Position numbers and translations under genes: made by a program. From contig NZ_CP085988.1 of the NCBI RefSeq assembly GCF_020736365.1, forward strand, positions 1,804,001 through 1,868,000: a DNA stretch of 64,000 nucleotides, in the 5' to 3' direction. This document shows, piece by piece, positions 53,796 to 62,145 of this stretch. Position 1 is the stretch's first letter. Every line of letters starts with the position of its first letter. The notes beneath the pieces are model-generated. The model was not told where the DNA came from and did no database searches. It worked only from the letters and a program-made list of their open reading frames with translations. The DNA is from Clostridium sp. M62/1 (GTDB taxonomy: Bacteria > Bacillota > Clostridia > Lachnospirales > Lachnospiraceae).

Positions 53796-56006
53796 ATGTC
53801 AGATTTCAGCAGAAAGGATGAACCGGATCAGAACATGGAAGTCCGGTCAGCCGGGCAGACAGACGAAATCGAAGATGGACTGGAGTGGATAGAAGAAACA
53901 GAAGAGGCGCCGCAGACAGATGGAATGCCGGAAAAATTCAGAAGTGAGGTAGAAATCACGGAAGATTCCAGGGCAGATATGTCCGGAGACACAGCGCTGG
54001 ACGGGATGGAGGAAGGCGTTCTGGAGGAGCTGGCAGAAGAGGAAGAACCGGAGGAAAAGGAAAACAGGCAGGGGGATATTATGCCTACAGAAGAAGAGAT
54101 TCTCCGCGCTGCCGGAAGCAGTTTTACGGAGCCGCCCAGGAAGGAGAGGAGAGCTCAGACGCAGACTGCCCCCCCGGAGGCAGACAGAATAAGGGAAAAG
54201 AACCGTCCCTCTGAGGAGAGAGCCGGCGGGGGAGATGCAAACCGCTCCCGGGGAAGAAGCAGGAGGAAAGGAAGCGTGCCGCCGGAGTCCCTCAGACGGG
54301 CAGGCAAAGACATCCAATCAGATGAGCCCAGTGTGAGGAAAGTCCGGGGCAGGAGGCCGGGACAGGGAGAACGCCGTTTTGGAAGAAGGCAGGCGGCGGT
54401 GGCAGCCGGAGCGGCAGCCGCCGTCCTCCTGATCGGAGGAGCAGTCTATGTCGGCCTGGGACAGAAGTACAGAAATGTATTTTTCCCGGGAACAGAGATC
54501 AACGGGCTTGACGTTTCCGGAAAAACGGTAGCTGAGGCAGAGCAGATGATCTCTGACGGCATCAGCGGGTACACGCTGACTATCGAGGAGAGAGGAGATA
54601 AGACAGAACAGCTCTCCCAGGCAGATATAGGGCTTCACGCTGAGTTTGACGGCACGATGGAAAAGATTATTGCCTCCCAGAACCCCCTCGCCTGGGGAGA
54701 ATACGTATTCAGCCCCGCCAGCTACAAGATTAAGACTATGATGGCCTATGACGAGGAGGCCTTTCAGAAGGCGGTGGAAAGTCTGGAGTGCTTCGACGAG
54801 GACGCTCCGGCTCCGGAAGATGCCCATCTGTCAGAGTATACAGAGGGCGAAGGATACTCCATTGTCCCGGAGAAAAAAGGGGCCAAGGCAGTCTATGAGG
54901 TGGTGGAAAAGGGAATTTCTGATGCTATCCTCAATCTGCAGCCAAGCGTCTCCCTGGAGGAAATCGGCGGCTATGAGGAGCCGGAGGTGACCTCTGAGGA
55001 TGAAACCTTAATAAAGCTCTGCGACAGTATGAACAAAGCTGCCGGCGTTGTGATTACATACCAGTTTGGAGATGCCACAGAGACCCTGAGCGGAGACAGA
55101 ATCCACGAATGGCTGGTTCCAAACGCGGATGGAACTGTCGGAGTAGATTCTGGAAAGGTGAACGCCTATGTAAAGGAGCTGGCAGACAAGTACAATACAA
55201 ATAATAAGGCAAAGAATCTGAAAACTTCCTATGGAAAGACAGTGACGATCCGGGGAGGCACATACGGCTGGAAAATAAACCAGTCGGCGGAGGCAGATGA
55301 GCTGGCAGCTCTGATCCGCTCAGGCCAGAGCCAGAGCGGGCGTGAGCCGGTTTACTCTCAGAAGGCGGCCAGCCATGGAGCAAATGACTATGGAGATACC
55401 TATGTAGAGATCAATCTGACTGCTCAGCACCTGTTCTTCTATAAAAATGGCAAGCTGCTTGTGGAGTCAGACTTCGTGTCAGGAAATCTGTCCAAGGGCT
55501 GGGGAACTCCGGCAGGCTCATATCCGCTGACATACAAGCAGAGGGACGCTGTTTTAAAAGGAGAGAACTACCGCACCCCTGTAGATTACTGGATGCCGTT
55601 CAACGGCGGAATCGGGATGCATGACGCCAAATGGAGATCCTCCTTTGGAGGAACCATCTATAAGACAGGGGGATCTCACGGCTGCATCAATCTGCCTCAC
55701 AGCGTAGCGAAGAAAATTTACGAAAATATTTCGGCGGGAATGCCGGTGCTCTGCTACAACCTGGAGGGAACTGAGAAGGCGTCTGAACCCGAGAAACCGA
55801 AGGAGACCCAGCCGTCCACCCAGGCTCCGGCAGAGTCGACAGCTCCGGTACCGACTGAACCGTCCACCCAGCCGCCGGCAGAATCGACAGCCCCGGCGCC
55901 GACTGAACCGTCCACCCAGGCACCGACCCAGCCGTCTGCCCAGGAGCCGGATGGCCCTGCCTCTGACGATGGAGGCAGCGGAGGAGCCAGCGGACCGGGA
56001 ATGTAA
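53796..56006 (+). CDS. membrane-anchored L,D-transpeptidase with PG-binding domains
   Basis: This 736-residue protein has a long charged cytoplasmic part (1-190), one membrane helix ('QAAVAAGAAAAVLLIGGAVY'), two peptidoglycan-binding-4-like domains ('NGLDVSGKTVAEAEQMI'; 'LKTSYGKTVTIRGGTYGW'), and a YkuD catalytic domain with 'YVEINLTAQHLFFYKNGKL', 'GGIGMHDAKW' and the active-site 'GGSHGCINLPH'. The C-terminal tail is a Pro/Thr/Ser repeat of about 13 residues ('PSTQAPAESTAP'). It makes 3-3 cross-links in the cell wall. The long cytoplasmic arm could be a regulatory input. Confidence 0.9.
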   Translation: MSDFSRKDEPDQNMEVRSAGQTDEIEDGLEWIEETEEAPQTDGMPEKFRSEVEITEDSRADMSGDTALDGMEEGVLEELAEEEEPEEKENRQGDIMPTEEEILRAAGSSFTEPPRKERRAQTQTAPPEADRIREKNRPSEERAGGGDANRSRGRSRRKGSVPPESLRRAGKDIQSDEPSVRKVRGRRPGQGERRFGRRQAAVAAGAAAAVLLIGGAVYVGLGQKYRNVFFPGTEINGLDVSGKTVAEAEQMISDGISGYTLTIEERGDKTEQLSQADIGLHAEFDGTMEKIIASQNPLAWGEYVFSPASYKIKTMMAYDEEAFQKAVESLECFDEDAPAPEDAHLSEYTEGEGYSIVPEKKGAKAVYEVVEKGISDAILNLQPSVSLEEIGGYEEPEVTSEDETLIKLCDSMNKAAGVVITYQFGDATETLSGDRIHEWLVPNADGTVGVDSGKVNAYVKELADKYNTNNKAKNLKTSYGKTVTIRGGTYGWKINQSAEADELAALIRSGQSQSGREPVYSQKAASHGANDYGDTYVEINLTAQHLFFYKNGKLLVESDFVSGNLSKGWGTPAGSYPLTYKQRDAVLKGENYRTPVDYWMPFNGGIGMHDAKWRSSFGGTIYKTGGSHGCINLPHSVAKKIYENISAGMPVLCYNLEGTEKASEPEKPKETQPSTQAPAESTAPVPTEPSTQPPAESTAPAPTEPSTQAPTQPSAQEPDGPASDDGGSGGASGPGM

Positions 56007-56056
56007 GGGACAGCTGGCTTTAGCCGGCATGACGGAAAGAAAGTGAGAAAGACGGA

Positions 56057-57643
56057 ATGAGAAAAAAATGGAAACTGGCAGCAGCCGCCGCTGTCTTCGC
56101 CCTGCTGCTGTCCGGCTGTGGGAAGGGGAACTCTGCCCCTTTTCAGGGACAGCAGCAGGAGGAGGTAAATAAGGAGACAGAAGCCAATGTTTTGTCAGAT
56201 CAGCAGCATCAGGAGCTCAGACGGGCCGCGGCTGCCATAGAGGGGCAGCTGCCGGAACTGACATTTGAGGATATTCCTGCCGGGGAGGTGGAAGCGGCTG
56301 TTTCCTTCTTTAAGGACAGCTACATATTTGAGGGCAGGAAGGCAGACAATGGATACAGCTATATCCTGGGACTTCGCACAGCTGAGGAAAATCCCCTGGA
56401 GGATTTGAGCTGCGGCAATGGGGGACAGGATTCGGATTACAGTGCCAGCCAGTTTGCCGACGGCACCTTTCTCCTGCTGGAGAAGGGTGCCGCCGCCTAC
56501 GGAATTTCCGGCCTTTACGACTGCCTGAATGAAGGAATGGAGGGCATTGCCTATATGGAGGACGCCAGGGAGAGAGGCGTTTTCCTTGTGCCACCGGCAG
56601 AGGAGCCGTTCCTGAGAGTGAGGATGGTAAAGGACGGGGGGCTGAGGACAGAATATCTTCCCCTCTCAAAGGAGAAGAGGCAGGAACTGTTTCCGGAACA
56701 GTACGGAGCAGAAGGCCTGCAAAAATCCCCGGTGGGAGACCAGGACCAGGTTCAGGAGGAGGCTCAGGCTGTGCAGGCAGCAGAAGAAGCAGAGACTCCG
56801 GGGATGGAGAACACGGGGGCAGTTGATCTGTTTGAGAACAGAGAGGACATGGAAAAGAATTTTATGGGCCATCCGGAGCAGGAGATCACCCGGGAGGCGA
56901 TGGAGTTTGTCAAAGAGACCTGCGGTTTTCAGGCAGACAGTCTGGACGGGATTTCAGAAATTGAAAGTGCAGGCCTGACAGGGAATTTTGAAACCGGGAC
57001 CCGGACAGAGACTCTCAGCGGCCGGGCCGAGATGGAGAGGCTTCGGGAACTGCTGGGGGAAGCCGTTTTGGAGGATTCTCCCATGAACGGGAGATTCCCC
57101 GGAAGGCTTGTGCTGAAGCTCTCCTCCGGCAAAGAACTGAATCTGTGGCTCTCAGATGTCAGCGGGGCCGAGGATGCAGAGCTGGCAGTGGGAAACGCAT
57201 CCTTTTACAGGCTCAGCCGGGAGACGGCAGAGAGCCTCTGGCGCCTGTTCGGAACAGTTGACGGCTACAGAAGGTACGGAGATCAGATCTGGATGGAGAT
57301 GAAAGAGGAGCAGTATTCTCCGGATGACGGGGAGCTGACCTTTATCCTGCACAATGAGACCGGCGCTCCGATTCAGTACATCCTGTCTCCCATCATTGAA
57401 AAGCGGACAGAGGAAGACGGGGAGGAGAGCTGGATACAGGTGGAGAGCATTGCCGGCTTCTGCGGTTTCCTCACCGGGATGGAGGGAGAGGAAAAGGAAC
57501 TGGCCGTGCCCTGGAGCGGGAGCTTTCAGCCGTCGGGATCGGGGATCTACCGCCTGGGAATTCAGGTTTCGCCGGAACCGGAGCTGCGGTTTGCCATAAA
57601 CGCAGAGTTTGAGCTCGCGGAGAGCCAGGGAGAGGAGCAATGA
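56057..57643 (+). CDS. lipoprotein with C-terminal bacterial Ig-like domain
   Basis: This 528-residue protein has a lipoprotein signal ('FALLLSGCGKG', lipid on Cys21). The middle is Glu/Gln-rich without a recognised family. The C-terminal 120 residues ('YSPDDGELTFILHNETGAPI', 'GSGIYRLGIQVS') match the bacterial Ig-like type seen in Clostridia lipoproteins. It lies 50 bases after the transpeptidase gene and its stop overlaps the next start (ATGA). A cell-wall related role is possible; none is proven. Confidence 0.7.
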   Translation: MRKKWKLAAAAAVFALLLSGCGKGNSAPFQGQQQEEVNKETEANVLSDQQHQELRRAAAAIEGQLPELTFEDIPAGEVEAAVSFFKDSYIFEGRKADNGYSYILGLRTAEENPLEDLSCGNGGQDSDYSASQFADGTFLLLEKGAAAYGISGLYDCLNEGMEGIAYMEDARERGVFLVPPAEEPFLRVRMVKDGGLRTEYLPLSKEKRQELFPEQYGAEGLQKSPVGDQDQVQEEAQAVQAAEEAETPGMENTGAVDLFENREDMEKNFMGHPEQEITREAMEFVKETCGFQADSLDGISEIESAGLTGNFETGTRTETLSGRAEMERLRELLGEAVLEDSPMNGRFPGRLVLKLSSGKELNLWLSDVSGAEDAELAVGNASFYRLSRETAESLWRLFGTVDGYRRYGDQIWMEMKEEQYSPDDGELTFILHNETGAPIQYILSPIIEKRTEEDGEESWIQVESIAGFCGFLTGMEGEEKELAVPWSGSFQPSGSGIYRLGIQVSPEPELRFAINAEFELAESQGEEQ

Positions 57644-57945
57644 GAGAGATCTTATTTATTGTGCTGATGGCCGGAGTGTTCGGTGCCGCCACAGCCTCTG
57701 CAGCATCTTTTATTTTTCTTGTGAGAAAAAAACGGTTCTGGCGCAGGGCTCTCACTGTGGCCATGCTGGCTGTCCTGGTAGCTTCTGCCGGAGCCATGGG
57801 GCTGACAAGATTTTATATCCTGATGGGAGAACTGGAAGAGCTCTGCCAGGTTATGCCTGTGATTTCCCTGACGGTGGCAGGAGAGATCATAGCCGTGATC
57901 GGACTGTGGGGAGTTGGAAAGCTGTGGGAGAGAAGGTGCTGTTAA
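57640..57945 (+). CDS. small membrane protein of unknown function
   Basis: These 101 residues hold three hydrophobic helices ('LFIVLMAGVFGAATASAASF', 'VAMLAVLVASAGAMGL', 'LTVAGEIIAVIGLWGVG') with basic residues between the first two. The start overlaps the lipoprotein stop by 4 bases (ATGA), so the two are coupled. I recognise no family. Confidence 0.6.
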   Translation: MREILFIVLMAGVFGAATASAASFIFLVRKKRFWRRALTVAMLAVLVASAGAMGLTRFYILMGELEELCQVMPVISLTVAGEIIAVIGLWGVGKLWERRCC

Positions 57946-58081
57946 CTTCTGTCCCGCTTAAGCTGTCTGACACCCGCCCCTGCAGAGACAGGAGGAAGCT
58001 GCCGGAGCCAGCCGCCATATTCATAAAAATCTCTGTTTACAAGTAGAAGTTCTTGTGCTATACTCTACATCGTACTAACGC

Positions 58082-58127
58082 GCCGACACTCAGCTTTTTG
58101 AGTTCCTGACAGGAGCTTAGTGTGCGG
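58082..58127 (+). promoter_or_regulatory. rpsO leader stem, probable S15 autoregulation
   Basis: CCGACACTCAGC pairs with GCTTAGTGTGCGG (one bulge or mismatch), enclosing GTTCCTGACAGGA. The stem lies 30 bases before the rpsO start, in the position of the known S15-binding leaders. Confidence 0.55.
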
Positions 58128-58158
58128 TAAGAATTTATTTTATAAGGAGGAAATCGTC

Positions 58159-58425
58159 ATGATTTCAAAGGAGAAGAAGTCTGCTATCATCGCAGAGTAT
58201 GGAAGAAAGCCTGGAGATACAGGTTCACCGGAGGTTCAGATCGCTATCTTAACAGCGAGAATCACAGAGCTCACAGAGCATTTAAAGACAAACCAGAAGG
58301 ATCACCATTCCAGACGTGGTCTGTTAAAGATGGTTGGTCAGAGACGTGGTCTGCTGGACTACTTAAAGAAGACAGATCTGGAAGGCTACCGTGCTTTAAT
58401 TGAGAAGTTAGGCATCAGAAAGTAA
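58159..58425 (+). CDS. rpsO: 30S ribosomal protein S15
   Basis: The protein has 88 residues from the ATG at 58159 after AAGGAGG; 13 upstream codons in frame belong to the leader. Motifs '[17 protein letters not shown]' and '[15 protein letters not shown]' are diagnostic. It binds 16S rRNA early in assembly. The order rpsO then pnp is the usual one. Confidence 0.98.
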   Translation: MISKEKKSAIIAEYGRKPGDTGSPEVQIAILTARITELTEHLKTNQKDHHSRRGLLKMVGQRRGLLDYLKKTDLEGYRALIEKLGIRK

Positions 58426-58436
58426 GAGACGAAATT

Positions 58437-58470
58437 AGGGTGGAGCAATCCACCCTAGTTGTTTATATCA
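58437..58470 (+). terminator. terminator or processing stem after rpsO
   Basis: AGGGTGGA and TCCACCCT form a perfect 8-bp stem around GCAA, followed by AGTTGTTTAT. The T-tract is short. The 268 bases from here to pnp hold no gene. Confidence 0.6.
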
Positions 58471-58738
58471 TAGAAAACTTTTGTAGCTTCTCAGAAGGAC
58501 CTGCTTTATGTAGAAGGAGTTATCCGAGACCGCTGATGTAGGCACAGAGATGGGATCCGGGAAAGCACTCAGGAGCTTTTCCGGAGTTTTCTGCGCCCAG
58601 ATCAGTAGTTTCGGACACTTCTGCATAAGCTGCCTGACAGGGCAGGATGAGAGTCAAGGACTCAGGAAACATCAGAACGGACAAGAATGAAAAATGAAGA
58701 ATGAAGAATGAAGAAAAGAAAAAGGAGATTACAGTTTT

Positions 58739-60850
58739 ATGTATAAGAGTTTTTCAATGGAACTGGCCGGCAGAACACTGACAGTAGATGTCGGCAGAGT
58801 GGCAGCACAGGCAAACGGCGCTGCGTTTATGCACTATGGAGATACGACAGTACTGTCCACAGCGACAGCTTCCGATAAGCCGAGAGAGGGAATCGATTTC
58901 TTCCCCCTGAGCGTTGAGTTTGAAGAAAAGATGTACGCCGTGGGAAAGATTCCGGGAGGCTTCAATAAGAGAGAGGGCAAGGCTTCTGAAAATGCAGTGC
59001 TGACGGCCCGCGTGATTGACCGTCCTATGCGTCCCCTGTTCCCGAAGGATTACAGAAATGACGTGACCTTAAACAACCTGGTTCTGTCTGTGGATCCGGA
59101 CTGCAGCCCGGAGTACACTGCCATGCTTGGCTCCGCCATTGCCACCTGCATCTCAGACATTCCATTTGACGGTCCCTGTGCGACGACACAGATCGGCATG
59201 ATCGACGGGGAGTTTATCGTAAATCCTACCTCCGCCCAGAGAAAGGTTTCCGATATGGCTCTGACTGTCGCTTCCACAAGGGAGAAGGTTATCATGATCG
59301 AGGCCGGGGCCAACGAGGTGCCGGAGGATGTGATGATCCAGGCTATTTTCAAGGCACATGAGGTAAACCAGGAAATTATCAAATTTATCGATACCATTGT
59401 CGCCGAGTGCGGCAAGGCAAAGCACAGCTATGAAAGCTGCGCTGTTCCGGAGGAGCTCTTTGCAGCCATCAGGGAGATCGTGCCTCAGGAGGAGATGGAG
59501 GAAGCTGTCTTCACAGATGAGAAGCAGAAGCGTGAGGAGAACATCCGCGTTATCACAGAGCGCCTGGAGGAGGCTTTTGCTGAGAATGAAGAGTGGCTTT
59601 CTGTACTGGGAGAGGCCATCTACCAGTATGAGAAAAAGACGGTGAGAAAGATGATCTTAAAGGATCACAAGCGTCCTGACGGCCGCGGCATCACGGAGAT
59701 CCGCCCGCTGGCTGCCGAGATCGATCTGCTTCCCAGAGTTCACGGCTCCGGTATGTTCACCCGCGGACAGACCCAGATCTTAAATATCTGTACGCTGGCT
59801 CCGCTGTCTGAGGCTCAGAAGTTAGACGGACTCGATGAGAATGAGACAAGCAAGAGATATATGCACCATTATAACTTCCCGTCCTACTCTGTAGGAGAGA
59901 CCAAGCCGTCCAGAGGCCCGGGACGCCGCGAGATCGGACACGGTGCTCTGGCAGAGAGAGCTCTGATTCCGGTGCTTCCAAGCGAGGAGGAATTCCCTTA
60001 CGCCATCCGCACGGTATCTGAGACCATGGAGTCCAATGGCTCTACTTCCCAGGCCAGCATCTGTGCATCCACTCTGTCCCTGATGGCAGCAGGCGTGCCG
60101 ATCAAGGCTCCGGTAGCGGGAATCTCCTGCGGTCTGGTGACAGGCGACACAGATGACGATTATATTGTTCTGACTGATATTCAGGGACTTGAGGACTTCT
60201 TCGGAGATATGGACTTCAAGGTAGGCGGAACTCACAAGGGAATCACATCCATTCAGATGGATATTAAGATTCACGGACTGACAAGGCCGATTATCGAGGA
60301 GGCTATTGCCAAGACAAGAGAGGCAAGGCTCTACATTCTCGACGAGATCATGAAGCCTGTTATCGCAGAGCCCAGAAAAGAGGTAGGCAAGTATGCTCCG
60401 AAGATTGAGCAGATTACCATTGATCCTCAGAAGATCGGAGATGTTGTGGGCAAGCAGGGCAAGGTGATCAACAAGATTATCGAGCAGACAGGCGTGAAGA
60501 TTGATATCAACGACGACGGAAATGTTTCTGTGTGCGGAACAGATAAGGCTATGATCGATAAGGCTATCAGCATTATCAGAAGCATTGTCACAGATATTGA
60601 GCCGGGACAGGTGCTTACGGGAACGGTTGTGCGCATTATGAATTTCGGAGCTTTCGTTGAGCTGGCTCCAAACAAGGACGGAATGATCCACATTTCCAAG
60701 CTCTCCGACAAGAGAGTGGCAAAGGTGGAGGATGTGGTAAACATCGGCGATGAGGTTACCGTAAAGGTAATCGAGGTGGACAAGATGGGCCGCATCAACC
60801 TGAGCATGAAGCCGGGCGATCTGGCTCCGAAGGCTTCCAAAGGGGAATAA
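58739..60850 (+). CDS. pnp: polyribonucleotide nucleotidyltransferase (PNPase)
   Basis: This 703-residue protein has two RNase PH domains ('MHYGDTTVLSTATASDKPRE', 'RVHGSGMFTRGQTQ'), with catalytic 'GDMDFKVGGTHKGITSIQMD', then a KH domain ('GDVVGKQGKVINKIIEQTG') and an S1 domain ('LTGTVVRIMNFGAFVEL'). It degrades RNA from the 3' end with phosphate. Length is normal. AAGGAG lies before the ATG. Confidence 0.99.
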   Translation: MYKSFSMELAGRTLTVDVGRVAAQANGAAFMHYGDTTVLSTATASDKPREGIDFFPLSVEFEEKMYAVGKIPGGFNKREGKASENAVLTARVIDRPMRPLFPKDYRNDVTLNNLVLSVDPDCSPEYTAMLGSAIATCISDIPFDGPCATTQIGMIDGEFIVNPTSAQRKVSDMALTVASTREKVIMIEAGANEVPEDVMIQAIFKAHEVNQEIIKFIDTIVAECGKAKHSYESCAVPEELFAAIREIVPQEEMEEAVFTDEKQKREENIRVITERLEEAFAENEEWLSVLGEAIYQYEKKTVRKMILKDHKRPDGRGITEIRPLAAEIDLLPRVHGSGMFTRGQTQILNICTLAPLSEAQKLDGLDENETSKRYMHHYNFPSYSVGETKPSRGPGRREIGHGALAERALIPVLPSEEEFPYAIRTVSETMESNGSTSQASICASTLSLMAAGVPIKAPVAGISCGLVTGDTDDDYIVLTDIQGLEDFFGDMDFKVGGTHKGITSIQMDIKIHGLTRPIIEEAIAKTREARLYILDEIMKPVIAEPRKEVGKYAPKIEQITIDPQKIGDVVGKQGKVINKIIEQTGVKIDINDDGNVSVCGTDKAMIDKAISIIRSIVTDIEPGQVLTGTVVRIMNFGAFVELAPNKDGMIHISKLSDKRVAKVEDVVNIGDEVTVKVIEVDKMGRINLSMKPGDLAPKASKGE

Positions 60851-60924
60851 ACCGCGGGAAGACATCAATTATTCGGCGCTCTGCGCTGAATTAAAATCGA
60901 AACAGAGGCTGGATACAGCCTGAC

Positions 60925-60966
60925 AGGGCTGCTGTAAGACGAAGGACCGTTTTACGGCAGCCCTTT
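60925..60966 (+). terminator. terminator of pnp
   Basis: AGGGCTGCTGTAA pairs with TTACGGCAGCCCT (one mismatch); TTTGCTG follows. It lies 75 bases after the pnp stop. Confidence 0.6.
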
Positions 60967-61095
60967 GCTGTGCAGGGAACGGAGCCGGGCTGCTGCAGGG
61001 ACCCTTCCGGACTGCAGACGGCCAGAAAACCGGGCTGCCGGGAAAAATCGGCAGCGGAAAAACAGGCAGAAGTATGAAAGCGCGCAGGAGGACAT

Positions 61096-61767
61096 ATGCT
61101 GGAGGTAACGGGAATTTATAAAAAGTTCAGAAACAGGCAGATCTTAAAGGGAGTATCCTTTCAGGCAGAACCAGGGATGTGCGTGGGAATTGCAGGGGGA
61201 AACGGATGCGGAAAGACGACGCTTCTCTCCATACTGGCAGGTGTGAGCAGGCCGGATGCGGGAAGCATCCGGTTTGACGGCGAGGAGGCAGTGGGAAAAC
61301 GGAAAATTTTTGAAAAAAAGGCAGCCTACGTTCCCCAGGAAAATCCGCTGATTCCGGAGCTGTCGGCCAGGGACAATTTTGCCCTCTGGTACAAGGGGGA
61401 CAAAAAGAGAATGGAGGAGGACCTGAGACAGGGGGTGGCCGCAGCCCTGGGACTTCCCGGGTTTCTTTCTATTCCGGCCGGGAAGCTGTCAGGCGGCCAG
61501 AAAAAGAGACTGAGCATTGCGTCTGCCCTGTCCAATCATGCCTCTGTTCTGATTATGGATGAGCCGGGAGCCGCCCTGGATCTGGCTGCGAAGGAGGAGA
61601 TCCTTCACTATATCGACGGTTTTGTAAAAAGCGGAAAAACGGTGATTTTAACCTCCCATGAGCTGCCGGAGCTGAACATGTGCCAAAAGCTCTATATTCT
61701 CAGGGACGGAGTCCTTACACAGGCGGACAGCGGCATAAAGCCGGAGGAACTGATCGGAAGATTCTGA
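61096..61767 (+). CDS. ABC transporter ATP-binding protein
   Basis: This 223-residue ATPase has Walker A 'GGNGCGKTT', signature 'LSGGQKKRLSIA', Walker B 'VLIMDEPGAALD' and switch 'LTSHELPEL'. The order resembles the CcmA-type ATPases of export systems. No permease gene follows: a modular repeat and then a zinc-ribbon protein come next. The partner is therefore unknown or encoded elsewhere. AGGAGG lies before the ATG. Confidence 0.9.
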   Translation: MLEVTGIYKKFRNRQILKGVSFQAEPGMCVGIAGGNGCGKTTLLSILAGVSRPDAGSIRFDGEEAVGKRKIFEKKAAYVPQENPLIPELSARDNFALWYKGDKKRMEEDLRQGVAAALGLPGFLSIPAGKLSGGQKKRLSIASALSNHASVLIMDEPGAALDLAAKEEILHYIDGFVKSGKTVILTSHELPELNMCQKLYILRDGVLTQADSGIKPEELIGRF

Positions 61768-61833
61768 CAAAAACCGTCAGAAATCTTAAAAATGTTTACA
61801 AAAATCAGTCATCTGCTGACGAAAACGAAAAGC

Positions 61834-62044
61834 TATGGTATAATGGCTGCAAGCAGGCATTATACCTGCGCCGAGCCGCTGGCGCCCGAAGGGAGCCAAA
61901 ACACTACTGCGGCGAGTGCGCACCCCTCGGAGAGTATAGCATATCCGAAGGATATGGTATAATGGCGAGGAAAGCGCATGCCATGCTTGCATGAGCATGC
62001 ATTTGACGAGCAGTCCATCGAGACGCTAGTCGAGATGGTATAAA
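61834..62044. repeat. modular interspersed repeat, copy 2 (modules A-C)
   Basis: Modules of 119 and 81 bases are bounded by ATGGTATAA(T/A) sequences at 61835, 61954 and 62035. They match modules A and C of the copy at 32321 at about nine in ten positions over most of their length. Module B (109 bases) is absent and A joins C exactly at the boundary motif. Confidence 0.8.
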
Positions 62045-62145
62045 AATTGCAAAGCAGCCTGCAAAAAAGGCAGTGAGGACGCAATCATACCCTGACAGCA
62101 AAATTATCAGTCAGTCTGTGAAGAAGAAAAAGAGGAGGAATGAGT

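Noticed and set aside
55800..55950. Short tandem repeat at DNA level
   Set aside because: It encodes the Pro/Thr/Ser wall-linker repeat of the L,D-transpeptidase and needs no separate explanation.
58680..58725. AATGAAGAATGAAGAA tandem run before pnp
   Set aside because: A short low-complexity purine run without spacers or palindromes; not CRISPR-like and too small to call a functional repeat.
59822..60868. 348-codon open frame on the minus strand within pnp
   Set aside because: Shadow of the pnp coding strand; no motif or ribosome binding site.
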